A DNA stretch of 9,895 bases from UBA8437 sp003445035. Its GTDB lineage: Bacteria > Planctomycetota > Planctomycetia > Planctomycetales > Planctomycetaceae. Location of the stretch: the NCBI GenBank assembly GCA_937901285.1, contig CALCHI010000113.1, positions 1 through 9,895 of the forward strand, written 5' to 3'. The position numbers and the translations under genes were made by a program. The notes under the pieces were generated by a model. It worked only from the letters and a program-made list of their open reading frames with translations. It was not told the origin of the DNA and did no database searches. Positions 1 through 6,752 of this stretch are shown here, piece by piece (within the stretch, counting starts at the first letter, position 1; each line of letters starts with the position of its first letter).

Positions 1-1069
1 TGTTTACCTTGGGTGTCCGCCCAAAATCGGTCAACCAGACGACCAGCGTCGAATCCAGCAGACCTCGCTGTTTCAGATCAGCCACCAGCATCGGCAGCGC
101 CTGGTCAACCGGCGGCAGCAGCTCCTTGAGCCGACTGAAGTTCTTCGCATGCGTGTCCCAGTCGGCATTACTGACGGTCACGAACCGGCTGCCCGATTCG
201 ATCAATCGTCGCGCCAACAGGCAGCTCTGTCCAAACGTCGTGCGGCCGTAGGCGTCGCGAGTTTTGGCAGACTCGCGATCCAGCCGGAACGCCCTCTGGG
301 TGTTGACCGAGGTGATCATGCGAAAGGCATCGCGGTAATAGGTGTCGATGGCCGACAGGGCCGCTGGCCGCTTGGCCAGTCCCCGCTGCAACGTGTCGAT
401 CCTGGCCAGCGCCTCGCGCCGCAACGACACCCGCTTCGGACTGACCCCTCCGGGAAGTGTCAGATCGCGGACCGTGAATTTGTCGGCGTTGGGATCCTCG
501 AACACTTCGAACGGATTGTGCGTGATCCCCAGGTATCCGGCCGTCCCGCCCATGAACTTGCGGTCGACCTCGTTGCCCAATTGCACGAATGCCGGCATAT
601 CACGACGGTTGCCCCGTTCGCGGGAGATGACCGACCCGTAGGTCGGGTACGTGACGGCCGGATTCAACTGCCAGCCGGAGAGAATGATGGCGTCAGCCGA
701 ACCGTGAGCTCCGTTGATGGAATTCAGGTTGCGGACAACCGCCAGGTCCTTGGCGCCCCGCGCAAAACCCGGCACGTGATCCGAAAACCGGACACCGGGG
801 ATCGACGTGTCGATCGTCCCGAACTCACCACGGACCTCCGCCCGCGCCTTCGGCTTCGGATCCAGGGTGTCGTGATGGCTGGTACCGCCGCGAGTCCAGA
901 TCAGGATGCAATTGACATCCCGTCGCGGGACCGCTGCGGCGGCCGCTTGCCTCCGAAGCAACTGGTCCAGGGACAAGCCGATGCCCCCCAACGCCCCGAC
1001 CTGCAACAGGAAGCTGCGGCGGCCTGGCGACTGACAGTCGGCGTGTTGAAGTGGTCGAAGATTGAGCAT
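1..1069 (-). CDS. DUF1501 family exported protein, Tat signal (3' end beyond window)
   Basis: Open frame of 356 codons from ATG at 1069 to the left edge with no stop, so the C-terminus is missing; by family size I would expect roughly 70-110 more residues. The N-terminus carries a twin-arginine signal (R17-R18 in GRRSFLLQVG, then a Gly/Leu-rich hydrophobic stretch), so it should be exported folded. Family landmarks: ILIWTRGGTSHHDTLDPKP near residues 50-70, NADWDTH about 50 residues before the edge, and WLTDFGRTPK at the edge. DUF1501 belongs, to my knowledge, to the alkaline-phosphatase-like fold group, but its biochemical role is unknown. AGGGA lies 8 nt before the ATG. It starts 47 nt after the DUF1549/DUF1553 gene on the same strand. 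That pairing is the usual planctomycete arrangement and implies co-transcription and a shared cell-envelope role. Family call is firm; function is not known. Confidence 0.92.
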   Translation of the reverse strand, partial: MLNLRPLQHADCQSPGRRSFLLQVGALGGIGLSLDQLLRRQAAAAAVPRRDVNCILIWTRGGTSHHDTLDPKPKARAEVRGEFGTIDTSIPGVRFSDHVPGFARGAKDLAVVRNLNSINGAHGSADAIILSGWQLNPAVTYPTYGSVISRERGNRRDMPAFVQLGNEVDRKFMGGTAGYLGITHNPFEVFEDPNADKFTVRDLTLPGGVSPKRVSLRREALARIDTLQRGLAKRPAALSAIDTYYRDAFRMITSVNTQRAFRLDRESAKTRDAYGRTTFGQSCLLARRLIESGSRFVTVSNADWDTHAKNFSRLKELLPPVDQALPMLVADLKQRGLLDSTLVVWLTDFGRTPKVN

Positions 1070-1116
1070 CTGAATGTTCCCTGGTTGAAGCACCGGGCAA
1101 GGTCACCGGGTCATGG

Positions 1117-3618
1117 TCAATGGTTGAAAAGGAACTCGCGGCTGTTGCAAAGAGCCCACAGGATGTTCTCCAGGCCCTTCCTCCGATTCTCGGACTGGCC
1201 AACCACCTCCTGGCAGGTGGACAGTTCGCTGGCCGACGGCAGCCGGCTGAACGTGGCCAGGTACAACTGCCGCAGATCCTGATCCAGGGGTTGTCCGGCC
1301 GTGATCAACTTCGCGAGTCGCCCGGACTTGTCGGCCAGTTTCTTCTCGAACTTTGCCCCGTTGCACAGGTGCAGCACCTGGGCCATGTTCGGCTCGGCGG
1401 TCCGCTCGCACTCGCAGTTGGTCAATCGGCGTGGCCGCCCCAGGGTGTCGAGAAAATACGATTCAAAGTTCGGATCCGGCAAGGCGATCGCGCGAGTGCC
1501 GGGGGGGACGCCGGGAAATCGCTCGTGGGTGCCACAGGCGTGGTCGATTGCATCCAGCAGCACCTCGGCAGGCAGCCGCTTGACGTTGTAGTGAGTGTAG
1601 AAGCGACGATCCTTGACGTGTTCGGGCCGGGAGGTCGAGGACAACTGGTAAGTGGCCGAGGTCATGATGCGACGCATCAGGTGCTTGAGATCGAACTTGT
1701 GGGCGACGAAGTCATCGGCCAGGGCGTCAAGCAATTCGGGGTTGGTCGGCGGATTGGTTGACCTCAGGTCGTCGACAGGCTCGACGATGCCGGTGCCCAT
1801 GAAGTGACCCCAAATCCGGTTGACGATATTCCGCGAATACAGCCGGTTCCTCGGCGATGTCAGCCAGTCAGCCAGGGGCTCGCGAATGTCGAGCACACCC
1901 CCGATGTCGACGGGGTCGCCTCCGAGCGGACGCGGTGCAACAACCTGTCCGGTCCGCGGGTGCTTGAGGCTGCGGTCGGCCGCCAGCGGAGCCAGGCTGA
2001 CCACAGCGTCGAAACCCAATTCGCCAAAGGTCCCACTCGATTTGCTGTCCAGGCGTGTGAAGAACGCCGCCAGGCCATAGAAATCGGCCTGGCTGTACGA
2101 CTCGAACGGATGATGGTGGCAACGGGCACACTGCAACCGGATGCCCAGAAACACCTGTGCGGTCGTCTCGGCCAGATCGGCCGGATTCGAGATCGTCGCC
2201 ACGTCGGTGGGGCGCCGCGAGGAGGCGATGAAGTTGGCAGGGCCGTGTTCGAAAATCGACCCCTGTGCAGTGATCAACTCGCGAGTGATCTGGTCGTATG
2301 GCTTGTTCTGTCGCAGAGACTGCCGGATCCAGTTGTGATAGGCCCACATCCCGGCGTCGCCGGACGTCTTACGATTGTTGCGGAGCACGTCGGAAAACTT
2401 CAGCGTCCAGTAGGTGCTCCATTCGCCCACATACCGGTCGCGCGCGGGATCCCCGGTCAAACCCAGGACCTCGTTGATCACTCCGGCCCGCTTTTCGGCG
2501 GACGAAGAGCCCAGGAACCGCTCGACGACTTTCGGATCGGGCAACGTCCCCAAACAATCCAGGAACACTCGCCGGATGAACTCGGCATCGCTGCACCCGG
2601 GTGAAGGCCGCATCCCAAGCAGCCTCCATCTTCGGGAAACGTGCTCATCGATCAGATTACCGGTCTTCAACAGCACCGCGGTTGACCCCGTGGTCGCGAA
2701 CGGGGACATCACGTGTGCCACGGCCGTCTGACCTCGGAAGCGAACCATGACGGCCGCCTGCCCACTGCCGGAAACCGTCACACGTCCATCGTCGCCGACG
2801 TCGGCGATCCCGGATTCCAGGCTGTCAAAAGCCGAACGACGAGTGACGTCGTTTCGATGCCCATCGGCATAACGGGCCACGACCCGCAACTGTTGTGTTT
2901 GGCCGACCCGATACGTGCGTTCTCGAGGGAAAACGTCGAGTCCCACGATCCGCACCGCATCCGGCTTCGATCCACCGGGACCGCGGGCCCCCTCGGCGAT
3001 CCAGGTCTTGAGCACGTCGTACTCGTAGCTGTCTCGGCCGAACCGGCGGCCCCCACCATGCCCGACAGCCATCGTTGCCTTCCGCAACACCAGGCTGTCC
3101 GGGGGAGAGACCAGCGACACCCTTCGACTGTCCCATTCACGGGTCAGCGCGAGGTGATCCGCTGCCGGAGCAAAAGAAAACACCGACAGCTTGAAGCCAC
3201 CCTTGCCGAACTGCGACGCATGACACGCCCCCTGGTTGCAGCCGGCCCGGCTGAGCACCGGCAGCACGTGATCCACAAACCGGGAACTGTGATCGGCAAA
3301 CCCGCTGGCGACGACGACCGGAATCTGCCGAACGATCCCCGCATGTCGGACTCGCACCACCGTCCGGCCTGCCGACTTTGCCCGGACCCGCCCCATCCCG
3401 TCGATCGAAACGAGCCGGTCGCCCTCGATCTCGAAACGCACCACCCGCGTCACATCGCGGGATTCCCCGGAGGCCGTTTTCTGAGTCACGAGCAACTGGA
3501 CCTGGTCGAGCCGGCTCGACAACTCGATCCGCGCCGGAGACACCTCGACATCTCCGGCGGCATCGACGTGGTCACCTGCCACTGCGGACACGAAGATCCC
3601 GACCAGGAACACTCGCAC
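1117..3618 (-). CDS. Secreted DUF1549/DUF1553 (PSCyt2/PSD1) protein with Ig-like domains and cytochrome-like motifs
   Basis: About 833 residues. Order: signal peptide (MRVFLVGIFVSAVAG), a bacterial Ig-like (Big_2 type) segment at 24-105, a cysteine motif C127-x4-C132-H133 in GCNQGACH followed by GKGGFKLS, a second Ig-like segment at 220-305, DUF1549 from about 320 to 525 with C497-A-R-C500-H501, and DUF1553 from about 580 to the end (NRIWGHFMGTG, SATYQLS, LYLATFSRLPS). CxxCH is the classical haem c attachment site; the CX4CH motif resembles that of planctomycete cytochrome-like domains, but haem binding is unproven. The start is uncertain. The frame runs open to 5019, but upstream of about 3650 it is only antisense to the GH109 gene. 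I chose GTG at 3618 (GAGAG 5 nt upstream, signal peptide follows); TTG at 3642 is the alternative and gives 841 residues. It is followed by the DUF1501 gene in the same direction. Exact function is unknown; an exported envelope redox or polymer-associated role is a guess. Confidence 0.92.
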   Translation of the reverse strand: MRVFLVGIFVSAVAGDHVDAAGDVEVSPARIELSSRLDQVQLLVTQKTASGESRDVTRVVRFEIEGDRLVSIDGMGRVRAKSAGRTVVRVRHAGIVRQIPVVVASGFADHSSRFVDHVLPVLSRAGCNQGACHASQFGKGGFKLSVFSFAPAADHLALTREWDSRRVSLVSPPDSLVLRKATMAVGHGGGRRFGRDSYEYDVLKTWIAEGARGPGGSKPDAVRIVGLDVFPRERTYRVGQTQQLRVVARYADGHRNDVTRRSAFDSLESGIADVGDDGRVTVSGSGQAAVMVRFRGQTAVAHVMSPFATTGSTAVLLKTGNLIDEHVSRRWRLLGMRPSPGCSDAEFIRRVFLDCLGTLPDPKVVERFLGSSSAEKRAGVINEVLGLTGDPARDRYVGEWSTYWTLKFSDVLRNNRKTSGDAGMWAYHNWIRQSLRQNKPYDQITRELITAQGSIFEHGPANFIASSRRPTDVATISNPADLAETTAQVFLGIRLQCARCHHHPFESYSQADFYGLAAFFTRLDSKSSGTFGELGFDAVVSLAPLAADRSLKHPRTGQVVAPRPLGGDPVDIGGVLDIREPLADWLTSPRNRLYSRNIVNRIWGHFMGTGIVEPVDDLRSTNPPTNPELLDALADDFVAHKFDLKHLMRRIMTSATYQLSSTSRPEHVKDRRFYTHYNVKRLPAEVLLDAIDHACGTHERFPGVPPGTRAIALPDPNFESYFLDTLGRPRRLTNCECERTAEPNMAQVLHLCNGAKFEKKLADKSGRLAKLITAGQPLDQDLRQLYLATFSRLPSASELSTCQEVVGQSENRRKGLENILWALCNSREFLFNH

Positions 3619-3638
3619 AGCGGCTCTCGAAACACACG

Positions 3639-3695
3639 TCAACGTTGCACCTGATGAACAACCGGAAAAGCGAGGAACAACTCGCAAGGTGCCAT
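3639..3695 (-). CDS. Candidate 18-residue leader mini-ORF upstream of the DUF1549 gene
   Basis: ATG at 3695 opens an 18-codon frame (MAPCELFLAFPVVHQVQR) ending in TGA at 3641-3639. A strong Shine-Dalgarno sequence, GGAGGTGA (3714-3707), lies 11 nt upstream. This is the best ribosome-binding match in the intergenic region, yet no in-frame start of the large gene is properly spaced from it. The TGA overlaps the alternative TTG start of the DUF1549 gene (TTGA), an arrangement seen in translational coupling. The peptide has no recognisable family. It may be chance: in GC-rich DNA an 18-codon frame is unremarkable. The well-placed SD is the only positive evidence. Confidence 0.2.
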   Translation of the reverse strand: MAPCELFLAFPVVHQVQR

Positions 3696-3834
3696 TCTGG
3701 TCGGTGTCACCTCCGGGGGTCAATTTCAATGTCCTGTCGCCACCACAACCACCTCGAGGCCGCTCTCGGGTACACTGTCTGACACCCTGTCCTCCAGCCC
3801 CACGCTGGACACCCCAACACGCGGAGATCCAAAC
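3643..3834. promoter_or_regulatory. Divergent intergenic region between the DUF1549 and GH109 genes
   Basis: This is the only place in the window where genes diverge, so promoters for both transcription units should lie here. Visible elements: the GGAGGTGA at 3707-3714 (minus strand); a palindrome CCTCGAGG near 3751-3758; a TACACT hexamer near 3770 that could be a plus-strand -10 element but has no convincing -35; and a small stem TCCAGC/GCTGGA (3793-3798 with 3804-3809, 5-nt loop) in the GH109 leader. GGAG (3823-3826) lies 8 nt before the GH109 ATG. I cannot define a promoter with confidence. Confidence 0.5.
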
Positions 3835-5184
3835 ATGGCACCCGACGTCAACAGGCGAGATGCGTTGCGACTGGGTGCCGGCGTCGGAGCCGGAGTCGCC
3901 CTGACCGACTGGGCTCTGGCGGACAAGCCAGGCCAGGACGCCGAGGCGGACGACCCGCGACTGAAGCCGATCCCACAAATCCGCGTGGGTCTCGTGGGAA
4001 TCGGCGGCCGCGGGTACCACCTGCTTCGGCTGCTGCTGGAACAACCCGGTGTCGAGGTGAAGGCGGTTTGTGACCTGTTGGAGGACCGTTGCCAACTGGC
4101 ACAAAAGACCACGGTGTCGGCCGGCCAACCCAAGCCGGATGCCTATTTTCCCGACGAACGGGCCTTCGAGAAACTCTGCGATCGAGACGACCTGGACCTG
4201 GTCGTCACGGCCACCCCGTGGAGCTGGCACGTGCCGGTCTGCGTGGCGGCGATGAAGAACGGACACCACGCCGCGACCGAGGTCCCCGCCGCGGTGACCC
4301 TGGACGAATGCTGGGAGATGGTCGAGACGGCCGAGAAGATGAAGCGGCATTGCGTGATGCTCGAGAACTGCTGCTACGGCCGGACCGAGATGATGGTGCT
4401 GAACATGGTCCGACAGGGCCTGCTGGGAGAACTGGTTCATGGCGAAGCGGGGTACATGCACGAGTTGCGAGACGACCGGGAATTGCTGGGCCCGGATGCG
4501 GAGGTTCGCTGGAGACTCGATCACATGATCCGACGCGACGGCAACCTCTATCCCACGCACGGGCTCGGCCCCGTCGCCCAGTGCATGAACATCAATCGTG
4601 GAGACCAGTTCGACCACCTGGTTTCCATGAGCACCGCCTCGCGCGGACTCAACGTCTTTTACGCCAGCCGCTTCGGAGACAAGCACCCGTTGGCGACCCG
4701 CAAGTACAAGTGCGGTGACGTCAACACCACGATGATTCGCACCAAGAACGGTCGCACCATCACGCTCGGTCACGGAACTCAACTGCCTCGCCCCTACACA
4801 CGGATCAACATGGTCCAGGGCACGCTCGGCATCGTGCAGGGTTACCCCGACCGCATCGCCCTGGAATCCCATTCCCGTGGACACACCTGGGAATCGATCG
4901 ACAAGTACCACTCGAAGTACGAACACCCCCTGTGGAAGAAGATGATCCGCGAGGCCCAGGGCAAGGGGCACGGCGGGATGGACTTCATGGAATTCCACCG
5001 TCTGGTCGAGTGCCTGCACCAGGGGACCGAGCCGGACATGGATGTCTACGACGCCGCCTCCTGGAGCGCGATTTCAGAACTCAGTGAACGCTCGGTCGCC
5101 AAACGCAGCAAGTCGCTCGACGTGCCCGACTTCACCCGTGGCCGCTGGAAGAAGAACAAGCCGCTGGGGATCATCGGCGGATGA
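3835..5184 (+). CDS. GH109-type alpha-N-acetylgalactosaminidase (Gfo/Idh/MocA fold), Tat-exported
   Basis: 449 residues, close to the roughly 444 of the characterised Elizabethkingia enzyme. GH109 enzymes remove terminal alpha-linked GalNAc using tightly bound NAD in an oxidation-elimination-addition-reduction cycle. Seen here: Tat signal NRRDALRLG (R7-R8); Rossmann motif GIGGRG at 55-60; ATPWSWH at 126-132; EVPAA at 149-153, where typical Gfo/Idh dehydrogenases have EKP; LENCCYG at 176-182; GEAGYMHELR at 203-212; and YPTHGLGP at 239-246. Y207, H209, R227, Y239 and H242 appear to match active-site residues of the crystallised family member (alignment from memory). GGAG stands 8 nt before the ATG. 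Export of an NAD-dependent enzyme through Tat is the family pattern, since cofactor loads in the cytoplasm. The stop overlaps a mini-ORF that leads into the NeuB-like gene. Substrate could be another alpha-linked amino sugar, because GH109 homologues are numerous in planctomycetes and few have been tested. Confidence 0.9.
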   Translation: MAPDVNRRDALRLGAGVGAGVALTDWALADKPGQDAEADDPRLKPIPQIRVGLVGIGGRGYHLLRLLLEQPGVEVKAVCDLLEDRCQLAQKTTVSAGQPKPDAYFPDERAFEKLCDRDDLDLVVTATPWSWHVPVCVAAMKNGHHAATEVPAAVTLDECWEMVETAEKMKRHCVMLENCCYGRTEMMVLNMVRQGLLGELVHGEAGYMHELRDDRELLGPDAEVRWRLDHMIRRDGNLYPTHGLGPVAQCMNINRGDQFDHLVSMSTASRGLNVFYASRFGDKHPLATRKYKCGDVNTTMIRTKNGRTITLGHGTQLPRPYTRINMVQGTLGIVQGYPDRIALESHSRGHTWESIDKYHSKYEHPLWKKMIREAQGKGHGGMDFMEFHRLVECLHQGTEPDMDVYDAASWSAISELSERSVAKRSKSLDVPDFTRGRWKKNKPLGIIGG

Positions 5185-5222
5185 CAGTTCCGCCCGAAGA
5201 CGACACGGAGATCCCGCGGTGA
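5181..5222 (+). CDS. Candidate 13-residue coupling mini-ORF between GH109 and NeuB-like genes
   Basis: An ATG (5181-5183) overlaps the GH109 stop as ATGA, opens 13 codons (MTVPPEDDTEIPR), and its TGA (5220-5222) overlaps the NeuB-like GTG start as GTGA. Both junctions have the geometry of stop-start translational coupling, so a ribosome could hand over GH109, mini-ORF, NeuB without leaving. The NeuB start also has its own GGAG 8 nt upstream, so coupling is not required. The peptide matches no family I know and may be chance. Confidence 0.2.
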   Translation: MTVPPEDDTEIPR

Positions 5223-6046
5223 ACACGGTTCTGATTGCCGAGCTGGGCGAAAACCACTACGGCCGCTGGGATGTCTGCCGTGGCATGGTCGAGGAGGTCG
5301 CCGCCAACGGGGCCACGGTTGCCAAGTTCCAGACCTACACGGCCAACCAGTTCGGGCCCGACCACGAGTGGTACGACTGGTTCCGCGGCGTCGAAATGCC
5401 TGAAACCGTGCATTTCGAGATGCAGCAGCTATGTGAGGAACTGGGCATCACCTTTCTGAGCTCAACCTTCACCCGACGTTCGACCGACTTCCTCGTCGAC
5501 CGCATGGGCCTTTCCGCATTGAAGCTCGCATCGAGTCGCATCGTCGATCTCGAGTTGCTCGCACACGTCAATGACCGGGCCGAACAGGTCCAGACGGTCT
5601 ACCTCTCGACCGGCGGATCCACGATCGACGAGATCCAGGGTGCGGTCGAGTGCCTGGGTGCGATCGAGAACCTCTCGCTGTTGCACTGCGTCAGCCAGTA
5701 CCCGACCGAAGACACCAACGTGAATCTGATGGCGATTCGCGCCATGCAGGCCGCATTCCCGGACATCCCGATCGGGTACAGCGACCACAGCCGAGGCATC
5801 GCAGCCTGCCTGGCAGCGGTGGCGCTGGGAGCCACGGTGCTCGAGAAACACTTCACCTATCACACCCGCATGCCCGGTGATGACCACCAGGGGGCCCTGA
5901 CCCCCGAATCACTGGCCGAACTGGTCAGACAGGTCACTCGCCTCGAGACAATGCTCGGCCGCGAGGAAAAGGTCCCGGCGCCCGACGAACAGAAAGCCCT
6001 CTCGCAACTCAGAGGCAAGATGCTCGAGGTCGATTTCGACAACTAA
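5219..6046 (+). CDS. NeuB-family (N-acetylneuraminate synthase-like) TIM-barrel protein without SAF domain
   Basis: 275 residues from GTG at 5219 (GGAG 8 nt upstream; same GGAGATCC string and spacing as at the GH109 start). An in-frame ATG at 5042 lies within the GH109 gene and is rejected. NeuB enzymes condense phosphoenolpyruvate with an N-acetyl-hexosamine such as ManNAc to make sialic or related nonulosonic acids. Motifs: IAELGENHYG (5-14), KFQ (36-38), FLSSTF (79-84), LSTGGST (129-135), LLHCVSQYP (154-162), IGYSDH (185-190), LEKHF (208-212) and MPGDDH (218-223). H190 and H211 keep the 21-residue spacing of the metal-binding histidines of the Neisseria enzyme. Oddities: the roughly 70-residue C-terminal SAF (antifreeze-like) domain of standard enzymes (about 340-350 residues) is absent, and the KIGSGE motif reads KLASSR (102-107). 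No signal peptide, so cytoplasmic. Fold call is firm; true sialate synthase activity is doubtful. No other sialic acid gene is in the window. Confidence 0.85.
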   Translation: MNTVLIAELGENHYGRWDVCRGMVEEVAANGATVAKFQTYTANQFGPDHEWYDWFRGVEMPETVHFEMQQLCEELGITFLSSTFTRRSTDFLVDRMGLSALKLASSRIVDLELLAHVNDRAEQVQTVYLSTGGSTIDEIQGAVECLGAIENLSLLHCVSQYPTEDTNVNLMAIRAMQAAFPDIPIGYSDHSRGIAACLAAVALGATVLEKHFTYHTRMPGDDHQGALTPESLAELVRQVTRLETMLGREEKVPAPDEQKALSQLRGKMLEVDFDN

Positions 6047-6069
6047 CGCCGCCCGATCAGCCGGGATGT

Positions 6070-6098
6070 GGCGATGTGACCTCGGCTTGCACGTCGCC
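6070..6098 (+). terminator. Hairpin downstream of the NeuB-like gene, possible terminator or attenuator
   Basis: GGCGATGTG (6070-6078) can pair with CACGTCGCC (6090-6098) as a 9-bp stem with one G-U pair and an 11-nt loop. It begins 23 nt after the NeuB-like stop, in the widest gap between the plus-strand genes. Only CCCCCGTTT follows, not a long T tract, so it is at best a weak intrinsic terminator. It could separate GH109-NeuB from the three downstream genes. Confidence 0.35.
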
Positions 6099-6171
6099 CC
6101 CCGTTTAGCCGATCATCGCTCGCTGGTCCTCCCCTCCGGACGTCCCGATTTCACTTTCCCAGGCTTCCCAC

Positions 6172-6729
6172 ATGACCGATCCGCAATACAAGGCGATGAC
6201 CCGTTTCCTCCGCGACATCGGTACCGAGTCCGTCCCCCACACCGACACCGTGTTCCTGGCTCACCTGGTCGGCGTGTACAACGATCTCAGGGACTGGAAC
6301 GCCTCCACCGCGGTCTGCCGGGCCGGGATGTTTCACTCGATCTACGGCACCGAGATGTTTCAGACGTTTGCCTTGCCCCTGGAGCAGCGGGACGAGGTCC
6401 GCGAGTTGATCGGCGACCACGCCGAGTTCGTGGCCTGGGTCAACTGTGTCATGGATCGCGAAACCTTCGACCAGCAACTCGACGCGTCTGCCCCCTACAC
6501 GATTCGCAACCGGGTCACCGGGGAGCCGATCGAGATGAACGAGGATCAGTTCACCGACCTGTGCGTCGTGCACCTGTGCGATTGGCTCGAGCAGCTGCCT
6601 CGGCTCAAGAAATGGGACTTCCGCCGCGGCCCCTACCGACAAATCGCCGAACGCCTTGGGGGCATCGCCTTGTCGTCGTTCGACGAGATCTACGCTAACG
6701 AACCAGCCGCGCCGGCGGCGTCGGCCTGA
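6172..6729 (+). CDS. DUF6817 family protein, HD-like histidine pattern
   Basis: 185 residues, a single compact domain without signal peptide or membrane segment, so cytoplasmic. I recognise the DUF6817 pattern: a leading FLRDIGTESVPHTD (12-25), AHLVGVYNDLRDW (30-42), then CRAGMFHSIYGTEMF (49-63) and ALPLEQRDEVRELIG. H23, H31 and H55 are the likely ligand residues. The arrangement resembles HD-type metal phosphohydrolases, but the Asp that normally follows the His is Ser56, so HD chemistry is only a hypothesis and the function is unknown. The last 11 residues are Ala/Pro rich (ANEPAAPAASA). Only a weak AGG lies 8 nt before the ATG. The sulfatase gene begins 23 nt after its stop, which suggests co-transcription. 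Membership of DUF6817 is from memory of the motif; that this is a real gene is well supported by length, frame and spacing. Confidence 0.8.
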   Translation: MTDPQYKAMTRFLRDIGTESVPHTDTVFLAHLVGVYNDLRDWNASTAVCRAGMFHSIYGTEMFQTFALPLEQRDEVRELIGDHAEFVAWVNCVMDRETFDQQLDASAPYTIRNRVTGEPIEMNEDQFTDLCVVHLCDWLEQLPRLKKWDFRRGPYRQIAERLGGIALSSFDEIYANEPAAPAASA

Positions 6730-6752
6730 TTCACCTGACCGGGAGTGCCCAG

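Noticed and set aside
149..1282. 377-codon plus-strand open frame antisense to the DUF1501 gene
   Set aside because: It runs across the DUF1501 coding region, the 47-nt gap and the end of the DUF1549/DUF1553 gene, which have clear family motifs on the other strand; its own translation shows no domain.
1804..2604. 266-codon plus-strand frame, with a similar 313-codon one at 2713-3654
   Set aside because: Both are shadows of the DUF1549/DUF1553 gene; the minus strand carries CxxCH and the family motifs.
3751..3775. TACACT near 3770 as a defined sigma-70 -10 box for GH109
   Set aside because: No convincing -35 element at the right distance, and planctomycete promoter consensus is too poorly fixed for me to call it; kept only as a remark in the intergenic entry.
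4089..4718. 209-codon plus-strand frame inside the GH109 gene
   Set aside because: Different frame within a conserved gene, Arg/Pro-rich and without family likeness.
3643..5019. Upstream extension of the DUF1549 frame, open on the minus strand across the GH109 gene to an ATG at 5019
   Set aside because: It is exactly antisense to a well-conserved GH109 gene, has no recognisable domain, and the signal peptide of the real protein begins near 3618. Open antisense frames are expected from GC-rich codon use.
5042..5218. Extended N-terminus for the NeuB-like protein from ATG 5042
   Set aside because: It lies almost wholly within the GH109 gene in another frame and adds a Ser/Arg-rich segment foreign to NeuB; GTG 5219 with GGAG 8 nt upstream places the conserved IAELGENH at the usual N-terminal position.
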